Assembly (NCBI GenBank): GCA_016187945.1
Contig: JACPIT010000013.1
Coordinates: 300,738 to 364,737 of the forward strand
DNA from: Opitutia bacterium
GTDB lineage: Bacteria > Verrucomicrobiota > Verrucomicrobiia > Opitutales > Opitutaceae
DNA length: 64,000 nucleotides
Direction of reading: 5' to 3'
Both the position numbers and the translations under genes were made by a program. The notes under the pieces were generated by a model. It made no database searches and was not told where the DNA came from. It saw only the letters and a list, made by a program, of their open reading frames with translations. Shown here one piece after another: positions 50,839 to 60,409 of the stretch (position 1 is its first letter; each line of letters opens with the position of its first letter).

Positions 50839-50916
50839 TAATCCGCACGCAGTGTGCGCTCTCGGTCAGACGGACGTTGAGTCTGTTTTTGCGCCTTCTT
50901 GCACCTCTTTGCGGCC

Positions 50917-50950
50917 AAAAACAAAACGCCCGCGAGGTGCATCGCGGGCG
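50917..50950 (-). terminator. Rho-independent terminator downstream of the M13 peptidase gene
   Basis: A 9-bp stem (CGCCCGCGA with TCGCGGGCG, loop of six) followed on the minus strand by TTTTGTTTTT. It is 177 bases beyond the stop codon at 51127. Confidence 0.8.
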
Positions 50951-51126
50951 GAATCGGTTGAAGGTGGATCGGGTGGCGGATTTGACGGCGGGCGCGGGGC
51001 GGCTCGTCGGGGACGACTCGCCCTACCTTTTCGCAACAGCGCGCGTCCGTGGTCGCCGATGGAACGACGCAACCAAGGAGCGGCGGCGAGGGGACTCGCC
51101 GCCCTACCGCCGGCAGCGCAGCGCGC

Positions 51127-53160
51127 TCACCAGATCTTCGCGCGCTCTTCCGGCTTCTTCCACATCGGGTCGCCTTCCTTGATGCCGAAGGCGTCGTAGA
51201 ATTCCTGCACGTTCACGAGCGGGCCGTAAGCGCGGAATTCGCCGGGCGAGTGCACGTCCGCTTGCAGGTAGAACTTCATGCGTTCGTCGCGCGTCTTCGT
51301 TTTCCAGACCTGCGCCCACGAGAGGAAGAAGCGCTGCTCGGGCGTGAGCCCATCGATGAGCTTGCGCTCCTTGCCGACGAGCGAGCGCTCGAGCGCTTCG
51401 TAGGCGATGGAGACGCCGGCGAGGTCGGCGATGTTTTCGCCGAGCGTGAGCTGGCCGTTGACCTTCAGACCGGGCAGCGCCTCGTAGGCGCCGAATTGGT
51501 TCACGAGTTTGTCGGAGCGCGCCTTGAATTCGGCGGCGTCCTTCTCCGTCCACCAATCCTTCAAGTTGCCCGTCGCGTCGTAGAGCCGGCCCTGGTCGTC
51601 GAAGCCGTGCGTGATCTCGTGGCCGATGACGGCGCAGATCGCACCGAAGTTCACCGCGTCGTCCATCTCGGCGTCGAAATACGGCGGCTGCAAGATGCCG
51701 GCGAGGAACACGAGCTGGTTGGCCGAGGGCTGGTTGTAGGCGTTGACCTGGTGCGGCGAGGCGAGGAACTCGTCGCGGTCGAACGGCTGGCCGAATTTCG
51801 CGAGCTGGCGCTTCACCTCGAAGTAGGAGGCGTTCCAGACGTTCGTGTAGAAACTGTCGCGCCCGATCGTGAGGCCCGAGTAGTCGCGCCACTTCGGCGG
51901 CGCGCCGACCATGACGCGATACGCGGCGAGTTTTTCGAGGGCCTTGGCCTTGGTGCCGTCGGTCATCCAGTCGAGCTGCTTGATGCGGTCGCGCAGCACG
52001 TCCTTCATGATCGCGATCATGCCGTCGAGGCGAGCCTTCACGGCGGGCGGGAAATAGCGCGCGACGTAGAGCTCGGAGATGGCATAGCCGACCTGGCCGT
52101 CCATGCGCTTCGCGACGCGCTGCCAGCGCGGCTCCTGCTGCGGCGTGCCGTTGAGCACCTGGCCGAAGAAACGGAAACTCTCGTCATCGAACGCCGCGGC
52201 GAGGAACGGCGCGGAGTCCTTGATCGCGTGGTAGCGCAGGTAGACCTTCCAGTCCGCGAGGCGCGGCTCGAGCATCGTGCCGAGCGTCGCGAAAAACTTC
52301 GGCTGCATCACGATGATCTCCTGCTCGCTGGCCGGAATCTCGGCGAGGGTCAGGTAGCGTTCGAGCGGGAAGCCGGGCATCGCTGCGGCGGCCTCGGCGC
52401 GCGTCATCTTGTTGTAGTTCGCGAGCGGATTGCGAAGCTCGGTCGGCGGCTTCGAGACTTCTGCGAGTGCCTTCTCGAGCGCGAACACGGTCGCCGCATC
52501 GGCCTTGGCGGCCTCGGGCGCGGCGCCGGCGAGCTCGAACATCTTCGCGACGTGCACGACGAACTCGTCGCGGAACTTCGCATACTTTTCGTCGAAGTAG
52601 TAATCGCGCGTCGGCAAACTCAGGCCGCCCTGCGCGAGGTAGAAGCGGATCTTCGAGTTGTCCTTGAAGTCGGCGTAGATGGCCGTGCCGAAGAGCGGCC
52701 CGCCGATGTGATTCTGCGCGTCGGCCACGGCGGCGATGAGATCGTCGACGCTCTTGATCGCCGCGATGCGGTCGAGCGTGGGCTGGAGCGGCTTGATGCC
52801 GGCCGCATCGATCGCGACCGTGTCCATCGCCGAGGCGTAGAAATCGCCGACTTTCTGCGGCGTGCTGCCGGGCGCCCCGGATTTCGCGGCGGCGTCTTCG
52901 AGGATCTGGCGGATGCGCGCCCAGTTGTTTTCGCCGAGCATGTCGCCGGAGCCCCAGCGCGCCTTGTCGGCCGGGATCGCGGTGCGCGTGGCCCAGCCGC
53001 CCCAGGCGTATTTGGCGAAATCGACGCCGGGCGACACGGAGCGGTCCATGTGCTCGACGGAAAACTTCAGGTCGCCGGCCGGCACGATCGCGGCGGCGGC
53101 GATCAGCGGCAGGCACAACGCCGCGCCGAGCGCGGCCAGGGAGAGGCGAGGATGGTTCAT
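51127..53160 (-). CDS. Secreted M13-family metallopeptidase (neprilysin/PepO type)
   Basis: A 677-residue exported zinc endopeptidase. Signal peptide (cleavage after AAAA), then the N-terminal M13 domain (FAKYAWGGWATRTAIPADKA, DFYASAMDTVAIDA) and the catalytic domain. The zinc motif is CAVIGHEITHGFDDQG: H514, E515, H518; the downstream ligand Glu is in GENIADLAGVSIAYEA; NAYNQPSANQLVFLAGIL is the family's substrate loop (NAY/F). The C-terminus ends KKPEERAKIW. It probably cleaves extracellular peptides, in line with the other secreted peptidases of this window. Monocistronic, on the minus strand. The start at 53160 is fixed by the signal peptide. Confidence 0.95.
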   Translation of the reverse strand: MNHPRLSLAALGAALCLPLIAAAAIVPAGDLKFSVEHMDRSVSPGVDFAKYAWGGWATRTAIPADKARWGSGDMLGENNWARIRQILEDAAAKSGAPGSTPQKVGDFYASAMDTVAIDAAGIKPLQPTLDRIAAIKSVDDLIAAVADAQNHIGGPLFGTAIYADFKDNSKIRFYLAQGGLSLPTRDYYFDEKYAKFRDEFVVHVAKMFELAGAAPEAAKADAATVFALEKALAEVSKPPTELRNPLANYNKMTRAEAAAAMPGFPLERYLTLAEIPASEQEIIVMQPKFFATLGTMLEPRLADWKVYLRYHAIKDSAPFLAAAFDDESFRFFGQVLNGTPQQEPRWQRVAKRMDGQVGYAISELYVARYFPPAVKARLDGMIAIMKDVLRDRIKQLDWMTDGTKAKALEKLAAYRVMVGAPPKWRDYSGLTIGRDSFYTNVWNASYFEVKRQLAKFGQPFDRDEFLASPHQVNAYNQPSANQLVFLAGILQPPYFDAEMDDAVNFGAICAVIGHEITHGFDDQGRLYDATGNLKDWWTEKDAAEFKARSDKLVNQFGAYEALPGLKVNGQLTLGENIADLAGVSIAYEALERSLVGKERKLIDGLTPEQRFFLSWAQVWKTKTRDERMKFYLQADVHSPGEFRAYGPLVNVQEFYDAFGIKEGDPMWKKPEERAKIW

Positions 53161-53438
53161 GAAGCCGCGACGCTAGGCGCGCCCGGACGAGCAGCAACGC
53201 CGCACTGACCAGCGGGCAAATCGCCACGACGAACGCGGCAATCCGCAAGGCGGGCGGTGGCCGTAGGGCCGGCTTCAGCCGGCCCATGGACTCTCGTTCG
53301 CGGACGGCGTTCGCGAGCCCGGTCGAACAGGCCCGGTTGAAACCGGCCCGGCCGCGCCTCTGCGTAGTTCTGCGTAGAGGCGATGCCAGCGGCCGCGCGC
53401 GCGTTGACCGCCAGCAGGGGCCTCACCACGCTCACGTC
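53161..53438. promoter_or_regulatory. Divergent intergenic region, M13 peptidase and hybrid kinase
   Basis: 278 bases between two outward-reading genes. It contains a family C pair (GTAGGGCCGGCTTCAGCCGG from 53263 and GGCCCGGTTGAAACCGGCCC near 53330-53350) and a small hairpin GCCTCTGCGTAGTTCTGCGTAGAGGC (53356-53381, given here only by its ends GCCTCTGCG and CGCAGAGGC in effect). No promoter consensus is obvious. Confidence 0.5.
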
Positions 53439-56400
53439 ATGCCGTCCCCGTTTCCTCGCGCACGTCGCAAAGCCGCCGCGTGCGCAACGGCTTTGCTCGC
53501 CCTCGTCGCCCTCGCGCGCGCAGCGGATGCGGGTTTCTTTCATCCGGAGGCAGGCCGCCTGATGGTTCGGGCTTTCTCTGCCAGCGAATACGGCACCAAT
53601 CCGCAGGTCTGGACCATGATCCAGCGCACAGACGGCGTGCGGTATTTCGGGTGTTACGGCGGTATCGCTGAATTCGACGGTTCGACATGGCAGGCGCTAC
53701 ACTCAGCCCTCGGTTCGTTTCGCGGGTTCGCGCAAACGCCGGATGGACGGGTCTATTTCACAGCGACCAGCGACGTGGGCTGGATTGACCACGCCCCCGA
53801 CGGTTCGCTACGTCTGCAATCGATCCTGAACGCCTTGCCCGCAGAGGCGCTGCCCGCCGGGCCCTTTGCAGAATTGGCCACTATCAGCGGTACGCTTCAC
53901 CTTTCCACGACCAAGGGTGTCGTGCGCTGGAATGGACACGCCGTCGATCGCTTCTGGCCCATGCCTGGCACGCGCACGCCGCGCCTGAATCTCGTCGGGG
54001 ACAAGCTCTGGTTCCGCCGGATGGGCACCGCCGAGATGTTCGAGCTCCGCGGCGATGAATGGGTGAAGGTCGTCGACGATCCGACACTAAACGGCAAACC
54101 CGTGCAATTCGTGGTCAGCGCTGGCGATGGCGCGCCCGTGGTTGGGGTCGAGCCCGGCGGGCTCTTCCGCGTTGGACCGGACGCTCGGCTTGTGCCTTGG
54201 TCGACGCCCGCCGACGCGGTCCTCAACCGCGCCCAACTCTATTCCGCCGCGTCGCTTCGCGACGGGGCAATCGCGATCGGCACCTTCAGCGACGGTCTAG
54301 TTTTGATTTCGCCAGACGGCCGCCACGCCCGCCAAGTCACATTGCGCGATGGGTTGCCGAGCAATGTCGTCCAAGGCATCGGCACCGATCGCGACGGCCG
54401 GGTGTGGCTGGGCACCTACAACGGCATCGCGACCTTCGAGTGGCCGAGCGTGTTCACCGTTTTCGACCAGCGCGACGGCGTCGACGCCGCGATGATTCGC
54501 TCGATGTGCCGCTACGACGGACGTGTCGTCCTTGGCGGCATTGGCGGCGTCGCATCGATCGAGCCGCGCGTGACCGGAGGGATCGACGCAACCCGTGTGG
54601 TTCGATCCACCGCACTGGAATCCGTGAACTCGTCCCCCGTGCAGCACTCCAGTGGTCTCATTCATGGCGGACCAGGTGGATTGAAGACCCTGCGCGACGG
54701 GAAACCCGTCGTCCTTCTCTCTTTCGACGACAATCTCATCTTTCTCGAACCCACGCCCGAAAATCCCAACCGCCTGCTTTTCGCCGGACAAAAAGGGATC
54801 GGCAGCGTGCTCTATGAAGATGGTCACTGGCGCCTCGAGGGCTACGCCGCCGACTACGGCCAGGTCTCTATCATCGTCCGGCAGACGGCGGACGGCACCG
54901 TCTGGACCCGAAATGCAGCCGGCGAGGGTTATCGGATTCGTGCCCCCCGCTTGCCTGGCGGAGCGCCGGATTGGACGCATGCAGAGATCAAATCCTTTTC
55001 CACTATTCCCGGCTGGCTGAAAGAGAAGAGCGTCGAGTGGGCCATCGTGAACACTTCGGCGGGCCTCACGGCGATGACGCCTTCCGGTATTCTGGTCTAC
55101 AACCCGCACACGGAGAGCTTCGAGCCCGACCGGCGCTTCGCGCACAGTCAGTGTCCGTCGGGTGTCTTGTTCACCTTGCTCGACGAGCCGGAGGCTATTT
55201 GGGGAGTGGTTTTCCCAAACGGGCGCCGGCCCGGCGGGCGGAATGCCATGGGCCGCTTCGTCTTCGCGGACGATGGCAATGCCCGTTGGATACCGCTTCG
55301 CGATGAAATTCCGCAAACACTCGGAGCGCTCGCCGCCCACGATGTCATTTTCGATCCGCTCAACCCCAATATCTACTGGTTGCGCGGCCTCGCTTGCATC
55401 ATGCGCCTCGATCTCGCCCGCCTTAATGTCCCTCCACCCCCGAACGCCCCATTGCTCCGAAGCATCCGTCGCGCTGATCAACTCCTCGGATTACCGACGC
55501 CCGACGCCGCTCTCCGGCTGCCGTGGGTGCGCAGCGCCTTGATTTTCCAAGTTGCCGCGCCGCTCTCCGGTCTCGGCGAAGTGCGCTGTGAGACGCGGCT
55601 CGTCGGCTGGAATGACCAGTGGACCAATCCCAGCGCCCTGCTAGCTACCACCTACACCGGCCTTGCGGCGGGAAACTACGTTTTCGAAGTGCGCGAGCGA
55701 GACGCGCAAGGTCGTGCCGGACCCGCACTGCGAGTGCCGTTCACGATCCTGCCGCCGTGGTGGCAAACGCCGTGGGCTTGGATCGGTTACGCCGTCGCAG
55801 TTGGCGCGCTGTTTGTTCTGGTCGTCCGCTGGCGCCTCGCCGCCGCGCGCCGCGAGCAGGTCCGCCTCGAATCGCTCGTGCAGCAGCGCACCGCCGAACT
55901 CGCCACCGCGCGCGACGAGGCCGAGGCCGCCAGCCGCGCCAAGAGCACCTTTCTCGCCCACATGAGCCACGAGCTGCGCACGCCGCTGAACGGCATCATC
56001 GGCTACGCCCAGGTGCTGCTCAAGGACGCCGCCGTCGCCGGCCGCCAGCGCGAGCGCGTCAACATCGTCCACGCCAGCGGCCAGCACCTGCTGCGCATGA
56101 TCAACGAAGTGCTCGATTTCTCGAAGATCGAAGCGGGCAAGATCGAGCGCAACGACGCGGCGTTCGCGTTCGAGCCGCTGTTGCGCGAGCTGACCGTCGC
56201 ACACGAGAGCACCGCGCTTGCACGCGGACTCACCTTCGTCCTCGCCGCGCCTGCCGATCTGCCGCCGCGCGTCGTCGGCGACGCGCAAAAGCTCCGCCAG
56301 ATCCTCGACAACCTGCTCTCGAACGCCGTGAAGTTCACGAAAACCGGCCGCGTCACGCTGCGCATCGAGCGCGCGAACGACAGCGCGACCGCCGACCTCC

Positions 56401-57419
56401 CCGTAGCAGCCGACGTCCGTCGGCTGGCGAAGGCGGCCCACGCCGCGAATCCCGGCGGACTCACGTCCGCTGCTACGTCGGCGAGCGCACCCGCCGCGAC
56501 GAATGCGCCGACGAACGCGAACGCCGACCGCTGGCGCCTCACCGTCGCCGACACCGGCGTCGGCCTGAGCGCGGAGGATTGCGCGCGGCTTTTCCAACCA
56601 TTCGAGCAGGCGCGCACCAATCGCCCCGCCGAACCCGGCACCGGACTCGGCCTCGCCATCACGCAACGCCTCGTCCGCCTCCTCGGGGGCGAACTCGTCG
56701 TCGAGAGCGCGCCGGGGCAAGGCAGCCGTTTCTCGTTCGCCATCGCCCTGCCCGCCGCCGGACCGTCCGCAGACAACACCGGACCGGTGCGCTCGCTCGT
56801 CGGCTACGCCGGACCGCGCCGGCGCGTCCTCATCGTCGACGATCATCCGGTGAACCGCTCCCTGCTCGTCGATCTGCTCACGCCGCTCGGGTTCGGCTGC
56901 GCCGAATTCGCCAGCGGCGAGGAAGCGCTCGCCGCCGACTCCGCCGCGCTGGCCGCCGATCTCGCGTTCATCGACGTGAAGATGCCCGGCATCGATGGCC
57001 TCGAACTCGCGCGCCGGCTCCGCGCGCGCGCCGACACGGCGCGGCTGCCGATCGTGTTCACGTCCGCGTCGGTGCTCACTTTCGACCGCGCCGCGGCCGC
57101 GGCGGTGGGCACGCCGCATTTTTTGCCGAAGCCGTTCGCCGCCGAGCAGCTCACCGAGGTGCTCACGCACGTGCTCGCGCTCGACTGGCGCCACGCCGAG
57201 CCCGCCGCCGTCGCCAGCGCCGACGCCGCGCCGGTGCCGGCCGAACTCGCGGCGCAGTTGCGCGTCCTCGCGGAGAGCGGCGACATCGCGGCCCTGCGCG
57301 AGGCGCTCGCCGCGGCGCGGCGGGAACATCCGGAGAACTTGACGCTGTCGCAGATTGAAACCGCCGCGGCTTCCTACCAGCTTGAGCGCGTTCGCCAGTT
57401 GCTCGCCCCCGCCTCGTGA
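53439..57419 (+). CDS. Hybrid two-component sensor (beta-propeller/Y_Y_Y-TM-HK-REC)
   Basis: A 1326-residue sensor. Signal peptide ([20 protein letters not shown]), two-component propeller-type repeats (about 30-680, with [36 protein letters not shown]), a Y_Y_Y domain (about 690-770, [20 protein letters not shown]), one TM ([19 protein letters not shown], about 780-800), and a HisKA with H844 in [20 protein letters not shown]. The ATPase has [18 protein letters not shown] and [18 protein letters not shown], and a REC domain with D1179 in [17 protein letters not shown]. It is a one-protein relative of the HTCS sensors of Bacteroidota. A palindrome (56403-56476) adds about 25 residues between the N and G1 boxes of the ATPase. 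The next gene, a REC-LuxR regulator, overlaps by four bases. Confidence 0.94.
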   Translation: MPSPFPRARRKAAACATALLALVALARAADAGFFHPEAGRLMVRAFSASEYGTNPQVWTMIQRTDGVRYFGCYGGIAEFDGSTWQALHSALGSFRGFAQTPDGRVYFTATSDVGWIDHAPDGSLRLQSILNALPAEALPAGPFAELATISGTLHLSTTKGVVRWNGHAVDRFWPMPGTRTPRLNLVGDKLWFRRMGTAEMFELRGDEWVKVVDDPTLNGKPVQFVVSAGDGAPVVGVEPGGLFRVGPDARLVPWSTPADAVLNRAQLYSAASLRDGAIAIGTFSDGLVLISPDGRHARQVTLRDGLPSNVVQGIGTDRDGRVWLGTYNGIATFEWPSVFTVFDQRDGVDAAMIRSMCRYDGRVVLGGIGGVASIEPRVTGGIDATRVVRSTALESVNSSPVQHSSGLIHGGPGGLKTLRDGKPVVLLSFDDNLIFLEPTPENPNRLLFAGQKGIGSVLYEDGHWRLEGYAADYGQVSIIVRQTADGTVWTRNAAGEGYRIRAPRLPGGAPDWTHAEIKSFSTIPGWLKEKSVEWAIVNTSAGLTAMTPSGILVYNPHTESFEPDRRFAHSQCPSGVLFTLLDEPEAIWGVVFPNGRRPGGRNAMGRFVFADDGNARWIPLRDEIPQTLGALAAHDVIFDPLNPNIYWLRGLACIMRLDLARLNVPPPPNAPLLRSIRRADQLLGLPTPDAALRLPWVRSALIFQVAAPLSGLGEVRCETRLVGWNDQWTNPSALLATTYTGLAAGNYVFEVRERDAQGRAGPALRVPFTILPPWWQTPWAWIGYAVAVGALFVLVVRWRLAAARREQVRLESLVQQRTAELATARDEAEAASRAKSTFLAHMSHELRTPLNGIIGYAQVLLKDAAVAGRQRERVNIVHASGQHLLRMINEVLDFSKIEAGKIERNDAAFAFEPLLRELTVAHESTALARGLTFVLAAPADLPPRVVGDAQKLRQILDNLLSNAVKFTKTGRVTLRIERANDSATADLPVAADVRRLAKAAHAANPGGLTSAATSASAPAATNAPTNANADRWRLTVADTGVGLSAEDCARLFQPFEQARTNRPAEPGTGLGLAITQRLVRLLGGELVVESAPGQGSRFSFAIALPAAGPSADNTGPVRSLVGYAGPRRRVLIVDDHPVNRSLLVDLLTPLGFGCAEFASGEEALAADSAALAADLAFIDVKMPGIDGLELARRLRARADTARLPIVFTSASVLTFDRAAAAAVGTPHFLPKPFAAEQLTEVLTHVLALDWRHAEPAAVASADAAPVPAELAAQLRVLAESGDIAALREALAAARREHPENLTLSQIETAAASYQLERVRQLLAPAS
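56403..56476. repeat. Palindromic repeat, family H, inserted in frame in the hybrid kinase
   Basis: GTAGCAGCCGACGTCCGTCG at the left and CGGACTCACGTCCGCTGCTAC at the right end. It is wholly inside the coding sequence and codes for residues about 989-1013, low-complexity Ala-rich. A half copy lies near 16754-16774. Confidence 0.85.
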
Positions 57420-58339
57420 ACAAAGCCCCCACCGTCCTCGTCGTCGACGACACGCCCGCCAACCTCGGCATCGTGCTCGAATCCCTGCACAGCGCCGGCC
57501 TGCGCGTGCTCATGGCCGAGAGCGGCGCGCGCGCGCTCGAGCTGCTCGTGCGCCAGCCGATCGACCTCGTGCTGCTCGACGTGATCATGCCGGGCCGCGA
57601 CGGCTTCGCGACGTTCGCCGACATCCGCGCCCGCGCCGAGTGGGCGGACATTCCCGTCCTGTTCATGACCGCCGTCGACGACCCCGCGCAAAAGGTCAGC
57701 GCACTCGAATCCGGCGCCGTCGACTACATCAGCAAGCCCGTGCACCCGCCCGAAGTGCTCGCGCGCGTGCGCACGCACCTCGAACTCCGCGCCGCGCGTC
57801 GCGAACTCCAGCGGCAAAACGCGAAGCTCGAAGCCGAGATCGCCGTGCGCCTCGACGCCGAGGCGCAGCTCGCGCATTCGCTCGACCGCGCCGTCATCAT
57901 CGCCGACGGCGACGGCCGCGTGGTCTTTCAAACCCTCGCCGCCACGCACCTCCTGCACCGGCACCTGCCGCAGCACGCCGCCGGCCGCTTGCCGGCGGAG
58001 CTGCTGAACGGCGAGCGCGTCGCCAGCGGCGCTGGCGCGCTCCTCGTGCAGCGTTTCCGCGGGAACGGCGGGGAACCGATGCAGGTCGTCCACCTCGCCG
58101 AGGAGTCGGCGCCGCCTGGCCCGGCGGATTTGGTTTCGCTCGGGCTGACGCCGCGACAGGCGGAGGTGCTTTACTGGATCGCGCAGGGCAAGACGAACGG
58201 CGAGACCGCCGTCATCCTCGGCACGAGCCCGCGCACGATCGACAAACACGTCGAGCAACTGCTCGAGCGCCTCGGCGTGGAAAACCGTCTCGCCGCCGCC
58301 GCGCGAGCGAATGACGTGCTGCGGCCGGTGGCGCGGTGA
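57416..58339 (+). CDS. Response regulator, REC-LuxR type, partner of the hybrid kinase
   Basis: A 307-residue regulator. REC: VVDDTPANLGIVLESLHSAG, D55 in LVLLDVIMPGRDGF, K in AVDYISKPVHPPEVL. A coiled-coil linker (ELQRQNAKLEAEIAVRL) and a weak PAS-like segment (about 150-225) precede a LuxR HTH: LTPRQAEVLYWIAQGKTNGE, TSPRTIDKHVEQLLERLGVE. It starts with GTG overlapping the TGA of the kinase gene by four bases (GTGA), so the two are co-translated and probably a cognate pair. Targets are unknown; the nearby PEP-CTERM gene is a possible one. Confidence 0.93.
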   Translation: MNKAPTVLVVDDTPANLGIVLESLHSAGLRVLMAESGARALELLVRQPIDLVLLDVIMPGRDGFATFADIRARAEWADIPVLFMTAVDDPAQKVSALESGAVDYISKPVHPPEVLARVRTHLELRAARRELQRQNAKLEAEIAVRLDAEAQLAHSLDRAVIIADGDGRVVFQTLAATHLLHRHLPQHAAGRLPAELLNGERVASGAGALLVQRFRGNGGEPMQVVHLAEESAPPGPADLVSLGLTPRQAEVLYWIAQGKTNGETAVILGTSPRTIDKHVEQLLERLGVENRLAAAARANDVLRPVAR

Positions 58340-58371
58340 GTAGCGAGTAGCGCGATACGACGGCAAGCCAG

Positions 58372-58433
58372 GTAGCGCGGTGCTTCAGCCCGCGCCGACG
58401 AACTCCCAGCCGCTGGCAAAAGCACGGCGCTAC
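58372..58433. repeat. Palindromic repeat, family F
   Basis: GTAGCGCGGTGCTTCAGCCC at the left and AGCACGGCGCTAC at the right. The second copy, 60087-60149, has better matching arms (GTAGCGCGGTGCTTCAGCCC/GGGTTGAAGCACCGCGCTAC). Confidence 0.85.
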
Positions 58434-58457
58434 TCCGAACCCACGCCCGCGAAAATT

Positions 58458-58529
58458 GTAGGAGCGGCTTTACGCCGCGATATGAACGCGGCGCTCGCAA
58501 CGCCGCCGGTCGCGGCGCAAAGCCGCTAC
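58458..58529. repeat. Palindromic repeat, family A
   Basis: GTAGGAGCGGCTTTACGCCG at the left, GGCGCAAAGCCGCTAC at the right (arm slightly shortened). Confidence 0.85.
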
Positions 58530-58541
58530 AACCCTAGAACG

Positions 58542-58708
58542 CGCAGTTGAACCGCTGATTTTCACCGATGAGCACTCATCGAAGCAGACTTGCATCGCCG
58601 CGATCGCCCACCTGGCAGGCGAGCCACCTCACGCCGCGCTTTTCGGCCTTCTCATTCATCCGTGTGCATGAGTGTTCATCAATGGTTAATCTTCTGCGGA
58701 ATTTAGGA
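58542..58708 (+). repeat. 167-base dispersed repeat, copy 2
   Basis: Matches the reverse complement of 16356-16522 with about nine substitutions by eye. It lies between a REP and the stop codon of the PEP-CTERM gene. It ends GGAATTTAGG as copy 1 does in inverse. Confidence 0.85.
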
Positions 58709-58723
58709 CAACTCGCGCACGCG

Positions 58724-59992
58724 TCAGCGTGCGATGGCGTGCCGCGTCCGCCGCCGCCACGCCGCCACGCCCAGCGCGCCGATGCCCGCGAGCAACGCAT
58801 ACGCGCTCGGCTCGGGGACGGCGGAGGCGATTTGCGTCAGATAAATGCCCGACCCACCACCGACGTAGAAAGCACGGAAAGCGACGTAGCCGTCGGCGAG
58901 ACCGTTTTCCGACAGGCTGAACGACGACAGTGCGTGTCCTTCAAGCATGTCGCCGGTGTCGATGATCTTCTCGACCGCGCCGCCGCTCGCGAGATAGATG
59001 CCGGAGCCGCCGGTGAAGCTGCCGAGGAAAGTCACGTTCGCACCGGAGATGTTCGGGCTGCCCAACGCGATGAAGTTGCCCGCCTGACCGGGCGCAGCAG
59101 TGTTCAGATCGACGAGCCTCGCGATCGCGCCGACGACGAGATCGGTCGTGAAAATGCCCGCGCCGCCAGAATACGCGCCGCGGAAAACGACGCTCGTGCC
59201 GCTCAGGTCGATCGGACTGGTGAACGCGGTGAAATTTGTGGCGAGTCCCGGCACGACCGTGCCGGTCGAGGCGAGCGTGACGAGTCCGGCGCCGGGCGTG
59301 TAGCCGCCGAGCATCGCGCCGGGATTCGTGCCGCCGGTGGTCGTGCCCCAGAAGGCGATGTTTCCTCCATCGACGTTGAGCTGCGAACTCCAGCTATAGC
59401 TGCCGCCGATGCCGGGGACGGTCGAGGTCTTGTCGGCGATGCGCGTGAGCGTGGTGCCGTCGGAAACGTAGATGCCTTGCTGACTCGACGTGCCCGAGGC
59501 GATGAAGGCGTAGTTCGTGCCGGAGACGTAGCCCGTGCCGAAGCCGCTGAAGTTGCCCGTGCCGCCGGGGATGGCGGTCGTGGTGTCGGCCACGCGCGTG
59601 AGGCTGCCGTTCGCGTAGGCATAGAGGCCCGCCTGGCTGTTGGCGCCGTTGCCGCGGAAGATGTAGCGCCCGCCGTCGAGCCCGTTGCCGAAAAACGAGA
59701 AGCCGGTGAAGTTGCCGGTGCCGTTCGGGATCGCGGTGTTGAGGTCGGCCATGCGCGTGATGTTGCCTCCGCTCGCGAGATAGACGCCGTTGTTCGTCGT
59801 GCCGTGGTTCTCCATGAACGCGACGTTGCCCTGTGAATCGACGGAGAGGGCGTTGCTGAACGAAGAGAAATTCCCGGTGCCGTCCGGCACGGCGGTCGTC
59901 GTGTCGGCGATGCGCGTGAACGAGGAGGATTGCGCAAGCGCTCCGGTGGCGCCGGCGGTGAGACTCACGAGGAACAGGAGCACGCGCTTCAT
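58724..59992 (-). CDS. PEP-CTERM surface protein with seven internal repeats
   Basis: A 422-residue exported protein. Signal peptide (cleavage after GALAQ). The body consists of seven units of about 53-55 residues, each with TR(I/M/V)AD-T-TAVP-GTGNFSSF-like cores, followed by strands such as GVYLASGGNITRMAD; the later units are more degenerate. The C-terminus is a PEP-CTERM sorting signal: VPEPSAYALLAGIGALGVAAW followed by RRRTRH. An exosortase should cleave at the VPEP and anchor or release it. Seven repeats fit a seven-bladed propeller (inference). The function is unknown; extracellular matrix or polymer binding is typical for the class. No terminator was identified. Confidence 0.9.
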   Translation of the reverse strand: MKRVLLFLVSLTAGATGALAQSSSFTRIADTTTAVPDGTGNFSSFSNALSVDSQGNVAFMENHGTTNNGVYLASGGNITRMADLNTAIPNGTGNFTGFSFFGNGLDGGRYIFRGNGANSQAGLYAYANGSLTRVADTTTAIPGGTGNFSGFGTGYVSGTNYAFIASGTSSQQGIYVSDGTTLTRIADKTSTVPGIGGSYSWSSQLNVDGGNIAFWGTTTGGTNPGAMLGGYTPGAGLVTLASTGTVVPGLATNFTAFTSPIDLSGTSVVFRGAYSGGAGIFTTDLVVGAIARLVDLNTAAPGQAGNFIALGSPNISGANVTFLGSFTGGSGIYLASGGAVEKIIDTGDMLEGHALSSFSLSENGLADGYVAFRAFYVGGGSGIYLTQIASAVPEPSAYALLAGIGALGVAAWRRRTRHAIAR

Positions 59993-60086
59993 GGGCGCAG
60001 CCTAGCGCGCCGCGGCCGCGGGCGGAATACGCAGAGCTGCGTAGAGCGGCGGCGGCCCCGGGCGAAGCGGACGAACGGCGATCGGG

Positions 60087-60149
60087 GTAGCGCGGTGCTT
60101 CAGCCCGCGCGCGGGAAATTTTCAAACGCGGGTTGAAGCACCGCGCTAC
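60087..60149. repeat. Palindromic repeat, family F
   Basis: GTAGCGCGGTGCTTCAGCCC at the left, GGTTGAAGCACCGCGCTAC at the right; long, nearly perfect arms. Confidence 0.88.
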
Positions 60150-60171
60150 TGCAAACCCTCGCGCGAATACT

Positions 60172-60382
60172 GTAGGAGCGGCTTTACGCCGCGACCGGCC
60201 GCTGACGCGAGGAGTGCCGGTCGGGTGTAAGGCAGGGCCAGTCTGTGACTGGCCTAGTTGGGCGACGGTCGCGCGTGTCATCCGCGAGCGTTGATTCAAC
60301 GGATCCGGTCGGAGACCGGACCTACGCCGAAAGGTCGCGCAACCCTTTTCGCGTTCGCATCGCGGCGTAAAGCCGCTCCTAC
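60172..60382. repeat. Composite palindrome: family A halves enclosing family C
   Basis: Left half of family A (GTAGGAGCGGCTTTACGCCG, 60172-60191) and right half (CGGCGTAAAGCCGCTCCTAC, 60363-60382) are 170 bases apart. Between them sit GGCCAGTCTGTGACTGGCC (60237-60255) and a right-hand family C end CCGGTCGGAGACCGGACC (60305-60322). This nesting suggests one element inserted into another. Confidence 0.75.
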
Positions 60383-60409
60383 AACCGGACCACGCAACTA
60401 CGCGGAGGA

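Larger units (their letters stand above)
50405..51126. other. Gene-free, repeat-rich region between DUF3999 and the M13 peptidase
   Basis: About 720 bases: family C (50412-50478), family E (50538-50618), a dispersed repeat related to the 167-base element (about 50652-50838), a rho-independent terminator (50917-50950) and a half family B (51001-51026). The words GCACCTCTTTGCGGCC and CACGGATTTCACGGATGGCA belong to the dispersed-repeat vocabulary. No gene is supported. Confidence 0.65.
58340..58723. other. Gene-free, repeat-filled gap after the regulator
   Basis: About 384 bases: family F (58372-58433), family A (58458-58529) and the 167-base dispersed repeat (58542-58708). The PEP-CTERM gene ends immediately to the right. 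No gene or terminator is recognised beyond these. Confidence 0.7.
59993..60409. other. Gene-free, repeat-filled gap upstream of the PEP-CTERM gene
   Basis: About 417 bases with a family F palindrome (60087-60149) and a composite (60172-60382) in which a family C pair appears between the two halves of a family A element. TACGCAGAGCTGCGTA (about 60029-60044) is a separate perfect hairpin. No gene. Confidence 0.65.
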
